A stretch of DNA of 64,000 nucleotides from positions 1,178,001 to 1,242,000 of the forward strand of contig VINJ01000001.1 in the NCBI GenBank assembly GCA_013376735.1, in the 5' to 3' direction. The DNA comes from a bacterium Scap17 (GTDB lineage: Bacteria > Pseudomonadota > Gammaproteobacteria > Pseudomonadales > Halomonadaceae). The notes under the pieces were generated by a model. The model ran no database searches and was not told the DNA's origin. It saw nothing but the letters and a program-made list of their open reading frames with translations. Both the position numbers and the translations under genes were made by a program. Below, piece by piece: positions 31,079 to 39,123 of the stretch. Numbering within the stretch: the stretch's first letter is position 1; the number at the start of each line of letters is the position of its first letter.

Positions 31079-31125
31079 GTATGGTGTGGTGTATGGTGAG
31101 GTTCCACCATACATGGGCACCATAC
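31079..31125. promoter_or_regulatory. Doubled palindrome at the integrase start
   Basis: GTATGGTG occurs at 31079-31086 and 31091-31098. Its inverse CACCATAC occurs at 31105-31112 and 31118-31125. The array ends one base before the likely integrase ATG, so a bound protein or an RNA hairpin would block int expression. Confidence 0.65.
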
Positions 31126-32370
31126 ATGAAGCGTGATGCTATCAAGCGGCGACCGCTTGCAGACACCGTGTTGTCTACCCTCGAGCCAGAAGCGCGTGAG
31201 TATCGTGAGGCCTATGGCCTGGACCGTCTCTACTTCGTCGTGTCGCCATCTGGCCGCAAGCGCTGGGAGGTTCGCTACAAACACCCGATCACGCAAAAGT
31301 GGTCGTTCATGGGAGTAGGGGGTTACCCGGACACCAAGGCCAAGAAAGCGCGAGCTCAAGCTATCCAGATTGCCGAGCTGGTAGCCGACGGCATTGATCC
31401 CCGGGAGCACCTTAGAGGGGGCGGTGGTGTCCGTACCTTTGGGGTTGTCGCAGAGCAGTGGTACGAGCACAAGCAGATACAGGGGAGATCGGCCAAGACG
31501 CTGACCAAGATGAGGCATTGGCTCGATAATGATGCGTTGCCTGCACTGGGAGATAAGGCAGTTGCTGAGGTGTCCCGAGCTGACTGTGTGCGCGTTCAGA
31601 AAGGCATTGAGGCCCGCAAGGCTTTCAATATTGCTGAGAAGTCTCGGGCTTTTCTGCGCCGGATATTCGACTTCGCCATTGCTCACGGCTATTGCGAGAA
31701 CAACCCGGCTTCGAACCTGCTGGACGTTGCGGCGCCGGCACCTGTCTCCAAGCCTCGTCCTCATCTACTGGAAGAAGATCTACCAGACTTTCTGCGTGCG
31801 CTGCGTATGACAACCAGCCGCCGGTCTACTCGCTTGGCTGCTTGGATGGTTGTGTGGACGGCATCGCGGCCAGGCATGGTGCGATGGATGGAATGGAGTG
31901 AGATCAAGGGCAAGTCGTGGCACATCCCCGCGGAGAAGATGAAGATGCGCCGCGATCATGTCGTGCCACTATGTCGTCAAGCACTACAAGCGCTTGAAGA
32001 GATGCGTCCTCTTTCCGGACGATCGAAGTATGTATTCACTGGGGAGGGGGCAAAGCTACCTGTCCTGTCGGATGCTGCGATCAATCGCTGCTTCTCGAAT
32101 GCAGGGTATAAGGAGAGGATGACGGGGCATGGAGCCCGCCACACGGCCAAGACGCTGCTGAGTGAGCATGGGTGGCCGTTACAGTGGACGGAGATGCAGC
32201 TTGCGCACAAGCCGATCGGGTTGGAGGGGGTGTACAACCAGGCGTCGTACCTTGAGCAGAGGCGGAAGATGATGCAGTGGTATGCCGACTACCTTGAGGC
32301 ATTGGAAGTCGGCATGACCAAAGCCAAGCGGGACAAGTTCAAGCGTCGTCAGCGGGACGTAACTGCATAG
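31126..32370 (+). CDS. int: Phage tyrosine integrase, P4 type
   Basis: 414 residues from the ATG at 31126; an in-frame ATG at 31081 lies inside the palindromes. An N-terminal DUF4102-like domain (YFVVSPSGRKRWEVRYKHP) is followed by a SAM-like core-binding domain and the catalytic domain. The Arg is in TASRPGMVRWMEW, the His/Arg box in GHGARHTAKT, and the Tyr in GVYNQASYLEQRR. It would recombine attP with the tRNA-Arg. The 3' end overlaps the convergent alpA-like gene by 32 bases. Confidence 0.93.
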   Translation: MKRDAIKRRPLADTVLSTLEPEAREYREAYGLDRLYFVVSPSGRKRWEVRYKHPITQKWSFMGVGGYPDTKAKKARAQAIQIAELVADGIDPREHLRGGGGVRTFGVVAEQWYEHKQIQGRSAKTLTKMRHWLDNDALPALGDKAVAEVSRADCVRVQKGIEARKAFNIAEKSRAFLRRIFDFAIAHGYCENNPASNLLDVAAPAPVSKPRPHLLEEDLPDFLRALRMTTSRRSTRLAAWMVVWTASRPGMVRWMEWSEIKGKSWHIPAEKMKMRRDHVVPLCRQALQALEEMRPLSGRSKYVFTGEGAKLPVLSDAAINRCFSNAGYKERMTGHGARHTAKTLLSEHGWPLQWTEMQLAHKPIGLEGVYNQASYLEQRRKMMQWYADYLEALEVGMTKAKRDKFKRRQRDVTA

Positions 32371-32578
32371 CCCATTGGCTCATCCATGCTTCAACCTCAT
32401 GCTCGTACCAGTAGTTGGTTGATGCCCGGCCATTACCATCTTTGATGGGGCGAGGGAAGTTAGGGTCTTTTACCAGCAGCTTCTCGAGTGATGAGCGGCT
32501 GCGGCCTATCTTCTCGCAGACTTCTCGGGTGCGGAGGAAGCGCAGCGGCTGGTGAGTGGCTGTGTCTGTCATGGTCAT
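32339..32578 (-). CDS. AlpA-family excisionase/regulator
   Basis: A 79-residue MerR-like winged HTH protein: FLRTREVCEKIGRSRSSLEK, then the conserved FPRPIKDGNGRAS wing, then WYEHEVEAWMSQW. AlpA-type proteins act as directionality factors or activators of P4-type integrases. The gene is convergent with int and overlaps its end. Inference: it controls excision, perhaps through the doubled palindrome at the int start. Confidence 0.85.
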   Translation of the reverse strand: MTMTDTATHQPLRFLRTREVCEKIGRSRSSLEKLLVKDPNFPRPIKDGNGRASTNYWYEHEVEAWMSQWAMQLRPADDA

Positions 32579-32959
32579 CTCCTGTTTACTTGTCTTGATA
32601 ACGCTTCGAACTTGAGGCTAGGGCTAGCTGCACTTGCGTAGTGTTATGCTGGGCCATAAGATTTAGGCTTGAGAAATTTGGCTTGAGAAATTTGGCTTGA
32701 AGGCGTCATCGACATCTTTGGTATAAAGAGGTCATGCAAAGGTATTGTTCGGGTTATCGATGCTAGCAATCTTTATCTGTTTGACAGATACTATAAGATA
32801 GCTAGTAACGCCTCTTTGCAAAAATGCTTAGTGCCAGTATGGCTTCGGTCTGGCCGATATAAAATTATGGATGTATTATTGCATGTCTATTGTTCATGCA
32901 GTGGATATTTTCGGACCGCTTTATTTTCATAAGTTCCGATAGAATAAGGGCGCAGGGTA
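32579..32959. other. AT-rich leader of the cargo island, with 14-bp repeats
   Basis: A 381-base gap between the divergent alpA-like and ATPase genes. GGCTTGAGAAATTT occurs at 32666-32679 and 32680-32693, then a 7-base partial copy. Base composition drops sharply from here. No gene is supported. Confidence 0.6.
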
Positions 32960-34654
32960 ATGTCAAAAACTATTTTAAGAAAAATTAATATAGAGAAATT
33001 TCGTGGCTTGAAAGACATAGAGGTAGAGTTTGGAGAGAGAATCACCGTAATCTGCGGTAAGAATGGTACTTCAAAATCAACCATTTTAGGTATAGCTGCG
33101 CAAATATTTAGCTATGACAAAGATTATTCAAAGAAAGATCTCGTAACTATCTCGGCGAAAACTTTGCATGGTGGTGATTTTAAATCTTTGCCTTCAGATC
33201 ACTTTAGACTTTCAAAACGATTTGATGATGTTTCGGGCTCAAAGATTCATATTGATCTTCATGATGGTTATTTTAATAAAACACCGGAAAAGTTGCAGCT
33301 TAGTTTTACTAAATCATCCGATAGGCCATATCCAAGGCCAGTTGTTAGAAATAATATCGAATCATCGACTGGCAATACATCTAGGAATGTAACTCATCCT
33401 GTAATATATCTTAGCTTATCAAGGCTGTTGCCAATAAGCCAAAGAAAAAGCTATACAACCGTAGACATAGAATATTTGAATGCTAACGCTGAGCGTTTCT
33501 CTCAACTTAGTAATCGTATTCTTAGTAAAAATGGCAGTAATTCTGTAACTGCGACACGAGGAGATATCAATTCTGCTGTGGCGCACGGAGAAAGTTATGA
33601 TCACGACTCAGTGTCCTCTGGCGAGGATAATGTTGGGCAAATTGTCTCAGCACTGATGTCATTTGAAAAGCTAAAAGCCGAGTCTCCAGAATATCATGGT
33701 GGTTTGTTAATAATAGATGAAGCTGATGCCGGGTTATTTCCTGCTGCGCAGTCAGATTTTATCAACCTGCTGGCTAGTATTTCGAATAAATTAAATTTAC
33801 AAGTTGTGATATCTTCACACTCACCTATTATGATAAAAGGTGTATATTCATTAGGGCAGTCTTCTAAAGATAATAAGTATAAAGTGGTTTATCTGACAGA
33901 TACATTTGGTGATATTGTTGTCAGACAGGATGTGAGTTGGCTGGATATTATAACTGATTTAAAGATTGAAACAGTAAATCATACTAAAGAGCTTGCCTAT
34001 CCAAAAATCAATGTGTATTTTGAGGATGGGGAGGCATATGATTTCTTCTATAAGTTAGTCAGGTCACGAAAGCTGTTGAAGTTTTTTAATTTAATTAAAG
34101 ATGTTACCTTGGGTTGCGACCAATATATGTCGCTTATCAAAGCAGGAGTTAAAGAATTTTCGGAAAATAGTATCTTAGTATTCGATGCTGATGTGACTAT
34201 TGATAAAAAATATAAAAACTGCGTCAAACTACCTGGTTCTGTGCCTCCAGATCAGCTTGTATTCGAGTTCTTGGCCAAAAAGCCTGCAAGTGATACGAAA
34301 TTTTGGGATAACAAATATAATTATACCAAAGCAGTGTTTATGCGTGATAATCGTTCTTTGCGTGAATCGCTGGGTATAGCTGATGCAGACATGAGTATAG
34401 ATACCGACTTTGCGGAATTAGTTGATAGCCGAAATAAGGCGAAGGAATTTAAAGAAACGCCGAGAGTGATGTTTAAAAAATTTTACAAGAGTGAGCACAT
34501 TCAGGGTTTGATTAAAGGCCCTCAGGAATATAATCCATTCCACCTTTGGGCCTTAGATAACTCTGAAGAGGTTGAAAATTTTAATAAAGCTTTTATTGAG
34601 GCTGCCAAATGTGTATATAGTAATTCGTACAATATAGAGCCAGATTTTTTATAG
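32960..34654 (+). CDS. ABC-type ATPase with C-terminal TOPRIM-like nuclease region (OLD/PARIS-like)
   Basis: 564 residues. The N-terminus is an SMC/RecF-like ATPase: FRGLKDIEVEF, Walker A about 33-40 (GKNGTSKS), a signature-like SSGED, Walker B LLIIDEADAG near 250, and the switch His in VISSHSP. From about 345 a TOPRIM-like module is suggested by INVYFEDGEAYDFFYKL (acidic Glu) and ILVFDADV (Asp-x-Asp) about 55 residues later. This is the plan of OLD nucleases and fused ATPase-TOPRIM defence proteins such as PARIS. The gene is very AT-rich against its neighbours. The defence role is inferred. Confidence 0.75.
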   Translation: MSKTILRKINIEKFRGLKDIEVEFGERITVICGKNGTSKSTILGIAAQIFSYDKDYSKKDLVTISAKTLHGGDFKSLPSDHFRLSKRFDDVSGSKIHIDLHDGYFNKTPEKLQLSFTKSSDRPYPRPVVRNNIESSTGNTSRNVTHPVIYLSLSRLLPISQRKSYTTVDIEYLNANAERFSQLSNRILSKNGSNSVTATRGDINSAVAHGESYDHDSVSSGEDNVGQIVSALMSFEKLKAESPEYHGGLLIIDEADAGLFPAAQSDFINLLASISNKLNLQVVISSHSPIMIKGVYSLGQSSKDNKYKVVYLTDTFGDIVVRQDVSWLDIITDLKIETVNHTKELAYPKINVYFEDGEAYDFFYKLVRSRKLLKFFNLIKDVTLGCDQYMSLIKAGVKEFSENSILVFDADVTIDKKYKNCVKLPGSVPPDQLVFEFLAKKPASDTKFWDNKYNYTKAVFMRDNRSLRESLGIADADMSIDTDFAELVDSRNKAKEFKETPRVMFKKFYKSEHIQGLIKGPQEYNPFHLWALDNSEEVENFNKAFIEAAKCVYSNSYNIEPDFL

Positions 34655-34664
34655 CAAACGAATA

Positions 34665-35516
34665 TCACCTCTTTAGGTATATTTTGGGAATTTTCTTAAG
34701 ATTCCCGGAGAAGCATACCTCTTTTCCTTTCGGTCTTGAGGTATGTGTTGAATAAGAAAAACTAAACTCTTGTGTCTTTTCTCCAGAGTAGAGGTTTACT
34801 ATTTCAGGGCAGTTGTCGTACGTAGTGATCCAAGGGCAGTTGAGATGCTTAACCACATCTGCAACATGCCTATGATCGTCAGGGTTATAGTAATTTTTAT
34901 AAAGTTGGCTCCCTTTGTTGTAATATGGTGGGTCTATATATATTAGTGTTTTTTTGTCGAATATTTTCCCGTTATTAGCCATTAGTTTGATGCCATCTTC
35001 ACATCTAATAGTTATCCGGTCGGACAGGGATTGTATCCTGCGAACTCTTTTTATTAGGCTATTTTTGTTAAATCTTGCGTCGAGCTTATATTTCCCTTCT
35101 TGAGCTATGCCGCCAATCACGCCGCCCTTTATAATTCCTGATCGATTGGTTCTGTTCTGATAAAATGCTGCAAAACCAAGCTTTGTAATGTCGTCAGTGT
35201 TATTGTTTTGCACTATTGCGCGCTGCTTGTACCATTCGTCGATAGTGAGTTCAGCATTTTCTATCATGTCAATGAAGCGGTCGCCGTCATTCACTAACGC
35301 CCACCATATACTATGTACTATAGGGTCGCTATCATTAATTGTAATCTGTTCTACTTTTTCTTGTGTTAATAAGTATATTGCTGAGCCTGCGCCCCCAGCA
35401 TATGGTTCTATAAAATGACAGTTACGTAGCTCATTGATTTCAATAAGTTTTGAAAACCATTCTCCTAGACGCCCTTTTCCTCCTGGGTATCTCAATGGTG
35501 TGGCAAAAGACAGCAT
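34665..35516 (-). CDS. D12-class (Dam-like) adenine-N6 DNA methyltransferase
   Basis: 283 residues. PLRYPGGKGRLGEWF and the SAM-binding FIEPYAGGAGSAIYLL lie near the N-terminus, with the catalytic DPPY at about 195-198. The start at 35516 follows GGAG at 6 bases; the GTG at 35528 overlaps that site. It faces the ATPase gene tail to tail with 10 bases between stops and shares its AT-rich composition, so the two were probably acquired together. It may protect DNA from the ATPase-TOPRIM protein or act alone. The target site is unknown. Confidence 0.9.
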   Translation of the reverse strand: MLSFATPLRYPGGKGRLGEWFSKLIEINELRNCHFIEPYAGGAGSAIYLLTQEKVEQITINDSDPIVHSIWWALVNDGDRFIDMIENAELTIDEWYKQRAIVQNNNTDDITKLGFAAFYQNRTNRSGIIKGGVIGGIAQEGKYKLDARFNKNSLIKRVRRIQSLSDRITIRCEDGIKLMANNGKIFDKKTLIYIDPPYYNKGSQLYKNYYNPDDHRHVADVVKHLNCPWITTYDNCPEIVNLYSGEKTQEFSFSYSTHTSRPKGKEVCFSGNLKKIPKIYLKR

Positions 35517-35752
35517 TATTAACTCCACTTCTCAAGCAAACACTATAAGTTTTACTAGTTTATGCATGTAAACTGATGTTGGTCATTTGAACTAACTGAA
35601 ATTTTATCCGCTTGACTACCCTATTATATAGCTTGTGGGGCAGTGAGTAACGCCGTTTTTTCTCACTAACATTTTCTGATCACTATGTCTATGGCTTGGC
35701 TTGGAAAGCTAGTCATGAATTGTCCGGAAGAAAAGGGAGCTTTCTGACGGCA

Positions 35753-36073
35753 TTAGTCACCTTGATACCGGCCCGAGCTGTAGCCTAGGGCCTGCTCTTC
35801 TTGCGCGGCGGCATGATTGGCCACCGCGTCTTGCACACCGGGCATCTGCATCATCAATGCGTACTTGCGGCGCCAGTGATCTCGTCGATGGCTGATCATC
35901 ACGATCAGGTCTTCCAGGGGCAGCGCCTCACCATCGTCAGCGGCGTACCCAGTGCCGTGGCAGTGAGCACAGGGCGAACGATGGAAGACGCCTTGGAATG
36001 TGCCGCTGCCACCACATTGCGGGCATGGCCCATGCGCTGGCGGCTCCCACGATGCTTGCGATACCTGACGCAT
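35753..36073 (-). CDS. Small phage protein with DnaJ-like zinc fingers
   Basis: 106 residues. Two CxxCxGxG-type motifs (CPQCGGSGTF and CAHCHGTGY) would bind one zinc, as in the DnaJ cysteine-rich region; the J domain is absent. A helical, charged C-terminus follows. GAGGGG precedes the ATG. It is the last gene of the leftward early operon, 13 bases after the C5 methyltransferase. Function unknown. Confidence 0.75.
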   Translation of the reverse strand: MRQVSQASWEPPAHGPCPQCGGSGTFQGVFHRSPCAHCHGTGYAADDGEALPLEDLIVMISHRRDHWRRKYALMMQMPGVQDAVANHAAAQEEQALGYSSGRYQGD

Positions 36074-36086
36074 AGGCCCCTCACGC

Positions 36087-37001
36087 TCAAGCGGCTTGCT
36101 GTAGCGCCTTGATGATGTGACTGACCGGGGTAGGGCATACCGCGTTGCCGAGCAGGTGCACGGCGAGGCGATGGTTGTCCGGCAGCTGGTAGGTATCGGG
36201 GAAGCTCATGGCCGACCGGCACTCCCAACGACTGAGCATGCGCATGCGGTCGCCATCGACGATGGCCCAGCGATCGCGCGTGGTGATGGTGCCGATGGGA
36301 CGATCCAGCGATCTTCCCGTCTTGGTGTTGCCGTAGTAGCTGATCAGGAAGCGGTCACCGTGGGTGGCACGGCCCGCGCGCACTCGCTCCAGGGTGGCGG
36401 CGGCTCGCCCAAGCTTCTCGATGGGCTGCCAGCGGCCCGCCTCGAAGTCGATGAAGTTGGCGGCCGGCAGGTGATCGAGTGTCGGCAGGTTCAGCTTGAG
36501 CGGCTGGGCGGACTGGGTGAGTACCAGGAACATGCGGATGCGGTTCTGTGGGGCGCCGAGATCCGCGGCGTCCACTACATGCGGGCTGACGGCATAGCCC
36601 AGTGCATGCATGGCCAGCACCCAGGGGCGGTAGAGCTGCCAATCGAGGAACTCGGGTACGTTCTCCACGAGGATGGCTGGCGGCCGGTGATACTCGGCAG
36701 CTGATACCACTGCCCAGGCAGTCGCGCGGCTGGCATCGTGCTGAGGGTTACCGCTGGCCTTGCCTCTCGCCTTGCTGTGACCCTGACAGCAAGGTGACGC
36801 CAGCATCAGGTCATGCGCGGGCACTTGGCTCCAATCCGCCTGATGCAAGTCCTGGCAGATGTGTGCTGCGTTCGGATGGTTGCGGCTGTGCCACTCGACA
36901 GCATCCGGCCAGTGGTTGGCAGCCCATGCCACGTTGCAGCCGGCCATGCTGGCACCGGTGCTGAATCCACCTGCACCGGCGAAGAGGTCGATGATGTTCA
37001 T
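36087..37001 (-). CDS. C5-cytosine DNA methyltransferase
   Basis: A 304-residue Dcm-type enzyme. Motif I is IIDLFAGAGGFSTG. The catalytic Cys is in SPCCQGHS (about 69-76, a variant of PCQ). Motif VI is VENVPEF and motif VIII is QNRIRMF. The usual final motif appears as LLGNAVCP. No restriction partner is adjacent, so it is probably a phage self-protection or regulatory methylase. Its ATG overlaps the preceding stop (ATGA), so it is coupled to the upstream gene. Confidence 0.92.
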   Translation of the reverse strand: MNIIDLFAGAGGFSTGASMAGCNVAWAANHWPDAVEWHSRNHPNAAHICQDLHQADWSQVPAHDLMLASPCCQGHSKARGKASGNPQHDASRATAWAVVSAAEYHRPPAILVENVPEFLDWQLYRPWVLAMHALGYAVSPHVVDAADLGAPQNRIRMFLVLTQSAQPLKLNLPTLDHLPAANFIDFEAGRWQPIEKLGRAAATLERVRAGRATHGDRFLISYYGNTKTGRSLDRPIGTITTRDRWAIVDGDRMRMLSRWECRSAMSFPDTYQLPDNHRLAVHLLGNAVCPTPVSHIIKALQQAA

Positions 37002-37613
37002 GGCTTCACCTTCCGATGGCCTGCGTCGTAGAGCGCGCCCAACAGATACTCTTCCGACAGTGCCCCGTGCAGCTCGCGCTTATGAGCGTCAGCCGCGGCC
37101 TTGGTTATCTGTTTCATGTCCTCAATCGCCGTCTCGCGCTCGCTGCGGATGGGACGTAAGCAATCAGCCCCGTACGCATCCAGAGACATCACCCCGTTAC
37201 CGCAATCAACGATGAATGCCGCCACCATGCCGGCAGACTGCTTGAAAAGCGCTATCACCTCACACTTGCGCCATTCCTCGCAGTAGTTGGCTTCGCACAC
37301 ACACCACTGGCGGCAGAAAAGAGGGACCATTCCAATCGCCTGGATCGACTTCATCTGCTGAGGCTGGCCGCTCGAGATGTTGGACGTGTGCCAGCAACGC
37401 CTCTTCCCATTGTTCCCGGGTAATGACGATGCGGCGCTCATGGGCGCCGATCCATGCGTAGTGCCATTCGTTGTTGGTCGGTCCCTTGATCCAGCCCTCG
37501 AGATCGCCGTGGCCGTTGTCGGTCGGCAGGCTGCATTCCGTTTCGGGTCGCGGCCACGGGTGGGGGAGGTGTATCAGGCTTGCCATCAGTTGATCTCGGG
37601 TCATATCAGTCAT
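36998..37613 (-). pseudogene. Phage conserved protein split by a frameshift at a GT repeat
   Basis: The first frame (37613 down to 37260) reads MTDMTRDQLMASLIHLP and so on to DWNGPSFLPPVVCVRS. The second frame supplies CEANYCEEWRKCEVIALF to LRPIRSERETAIEDMKQI and ends at 36998. Joined near 37295 in a GTGTGTG run they would give one continuous protein. To my recollection it follows a common phage pattern: a W-x-G segment, PP, VCE, then CEII and RPIR blocks. The end overlaps the methyltransferase ATG. Either the gene is broken, slips in translation, or is a sequencing error. Function unknown. Confidence 0.6.
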
Positions 37614-37704
37614 CCTTGGTGAGCAGTGTGTCGAGCCAGCCACCTGCGAGTAGGTAAAAGAAAGCCGCCAGGCAAGTGGCGGCAATGAGTAGGGGGTTAA
37701 TCAT
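37606..37704 (-). CDS. 32-residue membrane peptide in the early operon
   Basis: The frame MINPLLIAATCLAAFFYLLA, followed by GGWLDTLLTKDD, forms one hydrophobic helix with a short charged tail. The ATG overlaps the preceding stop (ATGA at 37701-37704), and the 3' end overlaps the next start by 8 bases. This tight coupling at both ends is the main support. Function unknown. Confidence 0.6.
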   Translation of the reverse strand: MINPLLIAATCLAAFFYLLAGGWLDTLLTKDD

Positions 37705-37988
37705 GGCGATGCCTGTTTGAGTAAGGCGTAATCCCCCAGTCGTTTGGCAGTTGCCAACAGGCCGGCGGGCGTGCGTCTCAAGGTGCTGATGATCTCTTCT
37801 TGACCGGGTGAAGGCACTGGCTTGCGAGACCTGGTGGCTGGCTCAAGCAGTAGTATCGGGTCATGACGGCCCAAGCGCGTCATGCGGGACATGAGTGTCC
37901 CTTCCCCGATACCGAGCCGCTCGGCGTGTTCGGCCATCGTCGCGGTGATGCCATCGACGGTGGCCCGAGATCGAAGAAAGAGCGTCAT
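37701..37988 (-). CDS. Small HTH-like early phage protein
   Basis: 95 residues from an ATG at 37988 with a strong AAGGAGG. The frame is open further upstream to 38243 but without protein-like sequence. A helix-turn-helix-like stretch (ATMAEHAERLGIGEGTLMSR) is followed by a basic region. It resembles small phage DNA-binding proteins, but no specific family is recognised. Confidence 0.65.
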   Translation of the reverse strand: MTLFLRSRATVDGITATMAEHAERLGIGEGTLMSRMTRLGRHDPILLLEPATRSRKPVPSPGQEEIISTLRRTPAGLLATAKRLGDYALLKQASP

Positions 37989-38050
37989 GCTGTCCTCCTT
38001 GAGTGATTGAACGCACAGGTCAGCCCCCAGAAGAGACTGGCGTGTGAGCA

Positions 38051-38077
38051 CAAAAAGGCCCACCGGTTGGGGTGGGC
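38051..38077 (-). terminator. Intrinsic terminator in leftward operon
   Basis: Read on the minus strand: GCCCACC-N6-GGTGGGC, then CTTTTTG. It lies upstream of the 37988 gene, so early transcription must read through it. Confidence 0.7.
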
Positions 38078-38114
38078 AAGGTGCGCCGAGAGACACGATG
38101 AAAAGGGTGGTGCC

Positions 38115-38142
38115 AAAAGGCCCCGTCATGGACGTGACGGGG
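38115..38142 (-). terminator. Second intrinsic terminator in leftward operon
   Basis: Read on the minus strand: CCCCGTCA-N6-TGACGGGG, then CCTTTTGG. It sits 40 bases before the other terminator in the direction of transcription. Confidence 0.65.
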
Positions 38143-38553
38143 TAGCACAGGCACTGCAGGGAAAGAGCATCGGGAAGCCGTCGCGCTGTGTGATGGCTTG
38201 CCAGTGCACTCTCTAGTGGGCTCTGCCATTGGCAAAGCCCCATACCATTCCCAGTATTTCGACAGCCCTGGGCAGCGTACTCCCAGCGGCCTCTCGCGTG
38301 TCTAGCGCTACGGGCGGGCTGGGCATGCCTGATTGTTAAAGAGCAGCCGCATTGCCCGGCGGTTCGGGACTCATCAGGCGATACCGGCAGTGCCGATGCC
38401 CTCTGATAAGCGCTGTCTCTCCAGCTGTCACACCACTTGCCCAGGTGTCGGGGGTAAGGCCGCTAGCGCAAGGGAGGAACCGGCGCCTTACCTGCGGGTG
38501 GTTATGCTCGCAATCCCACTGGCACCACCTGCTGGCCGTGGGGCGAGGCTTGA

Positions 38554-38829
38554 TCAGCGACTGGCGAGCTGCTGACCATGCGTAATCTGAGGGGAGCAGA
38601 GACTGGCGGCATTGCCATGGAAGTCCGGCCAGCCGCGGCGCTGTGATTCGGCGAAACCGGCCTTGGCGTCTTCCTGCCACATGGCGGTCATCTCGCAGTA
38701 TTCGGCTTCGCTGGCGGTCAGCTGGCGCGGGCCATCGGTCTGCTGGGTGAGGCTGGCGAGCGTGACCAGACCGCCGACGATGACGGCGAGGGTGATGGCT
38801 GAACGATGCTTGCGGGCTGTGTCGGTCAT
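38554..38829 (-). CDS. Small membrane-anchored early phage protein
   Basis: 91 residues: basic N-terminus, one helix (about 11-27, ITLAVIVGGLVTLASL), then a soluble part with EYCEMTAMWQEDAKAGFAES and GWPDFHG, a pattern I recall from small phage proteins of unknown role. It is the first gene after the candidate leftward operator, 60 bases from it. The ribosome site is weak. Confidence 0.6.
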   Translation of the reverse strand: MTDTARKHRSAITLAVIVGGLVTLASLTQQTDGPRQLTASEAEYCEMTAMWQEDAKAGFAESQRRGWPDFHGNAASLCSPQITHGQQLASR

Positions 38830-38887
38830 GGGCTATTCCAATCCACTCAGTGACGATGGCGGTGTGCCGTGTCGATGTGGAACAAAT

Positions 38888-38929
38888 ATGTACTAATGGT
38901 TCAGTATTGGTCAAGTACCAATAGTACAT
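38888..38929. promoter_or_regulatory. Candidate left operator (OL) pair for the CI-like repressor
   Basis: AAGTAC-CAATA-GTACAT (38913-38929) matches the perfect palindrome found on the other side of the repressor gene at all but one position. A weaker relative, ATGTAC-TAATG-GTTCAG, lies at 38888-38904. They precede the leftward operon. Confidence 0.65.
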
Positions 38930-38946
38930 TTTTGGATTGCGGGTAC

Positions 38947-38968
38947 AAAAAACCGCTCCGGGGAGCGG
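38947..38968 (-). terminator. Terminator after the repressor gene
   Basis: On the minus strand CCGCTCC-CC-GGAGCGG is followed by six T. It would end leftward repressor transcription just before the left operator region. Confidence 0.75.
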
Positions 38969-39123
38969 CCTGATGATCGAGAGGTGATTTAGCCAATAGG
39001 CAGAAACGAGAGCGGGGAAGGGAGGGTGACACCAGTGTCAGGGGGAGAGCGACACCAGCGTCGTACCTAGAACCTACCTATTAGAATCACTCTCTGGTTA
39101 TGCGCGTGCGCGAGAGGATTTCG

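Larger units (their letters stand above)
37989..38553 (-). other. Leader region of the early leftward operon, no gene supported
   Basis: A 565-base gap within the leftward operon. It contains two tandem intrinsic terminators (38051-38077 and 38115-38142). Open frames on both strands are unconvincing in composition and lack ribosome sites. Confidence 0.5.

Noticed and set aside
37101-38243. Upstream extension of the 37701-37988 gene to 38243 and other long frames nearby
   Set aside because: The extension crosses two intrinsic terminators and reads as non-protein sequence. The strong AAGGAGG site fixes the start at 37988.
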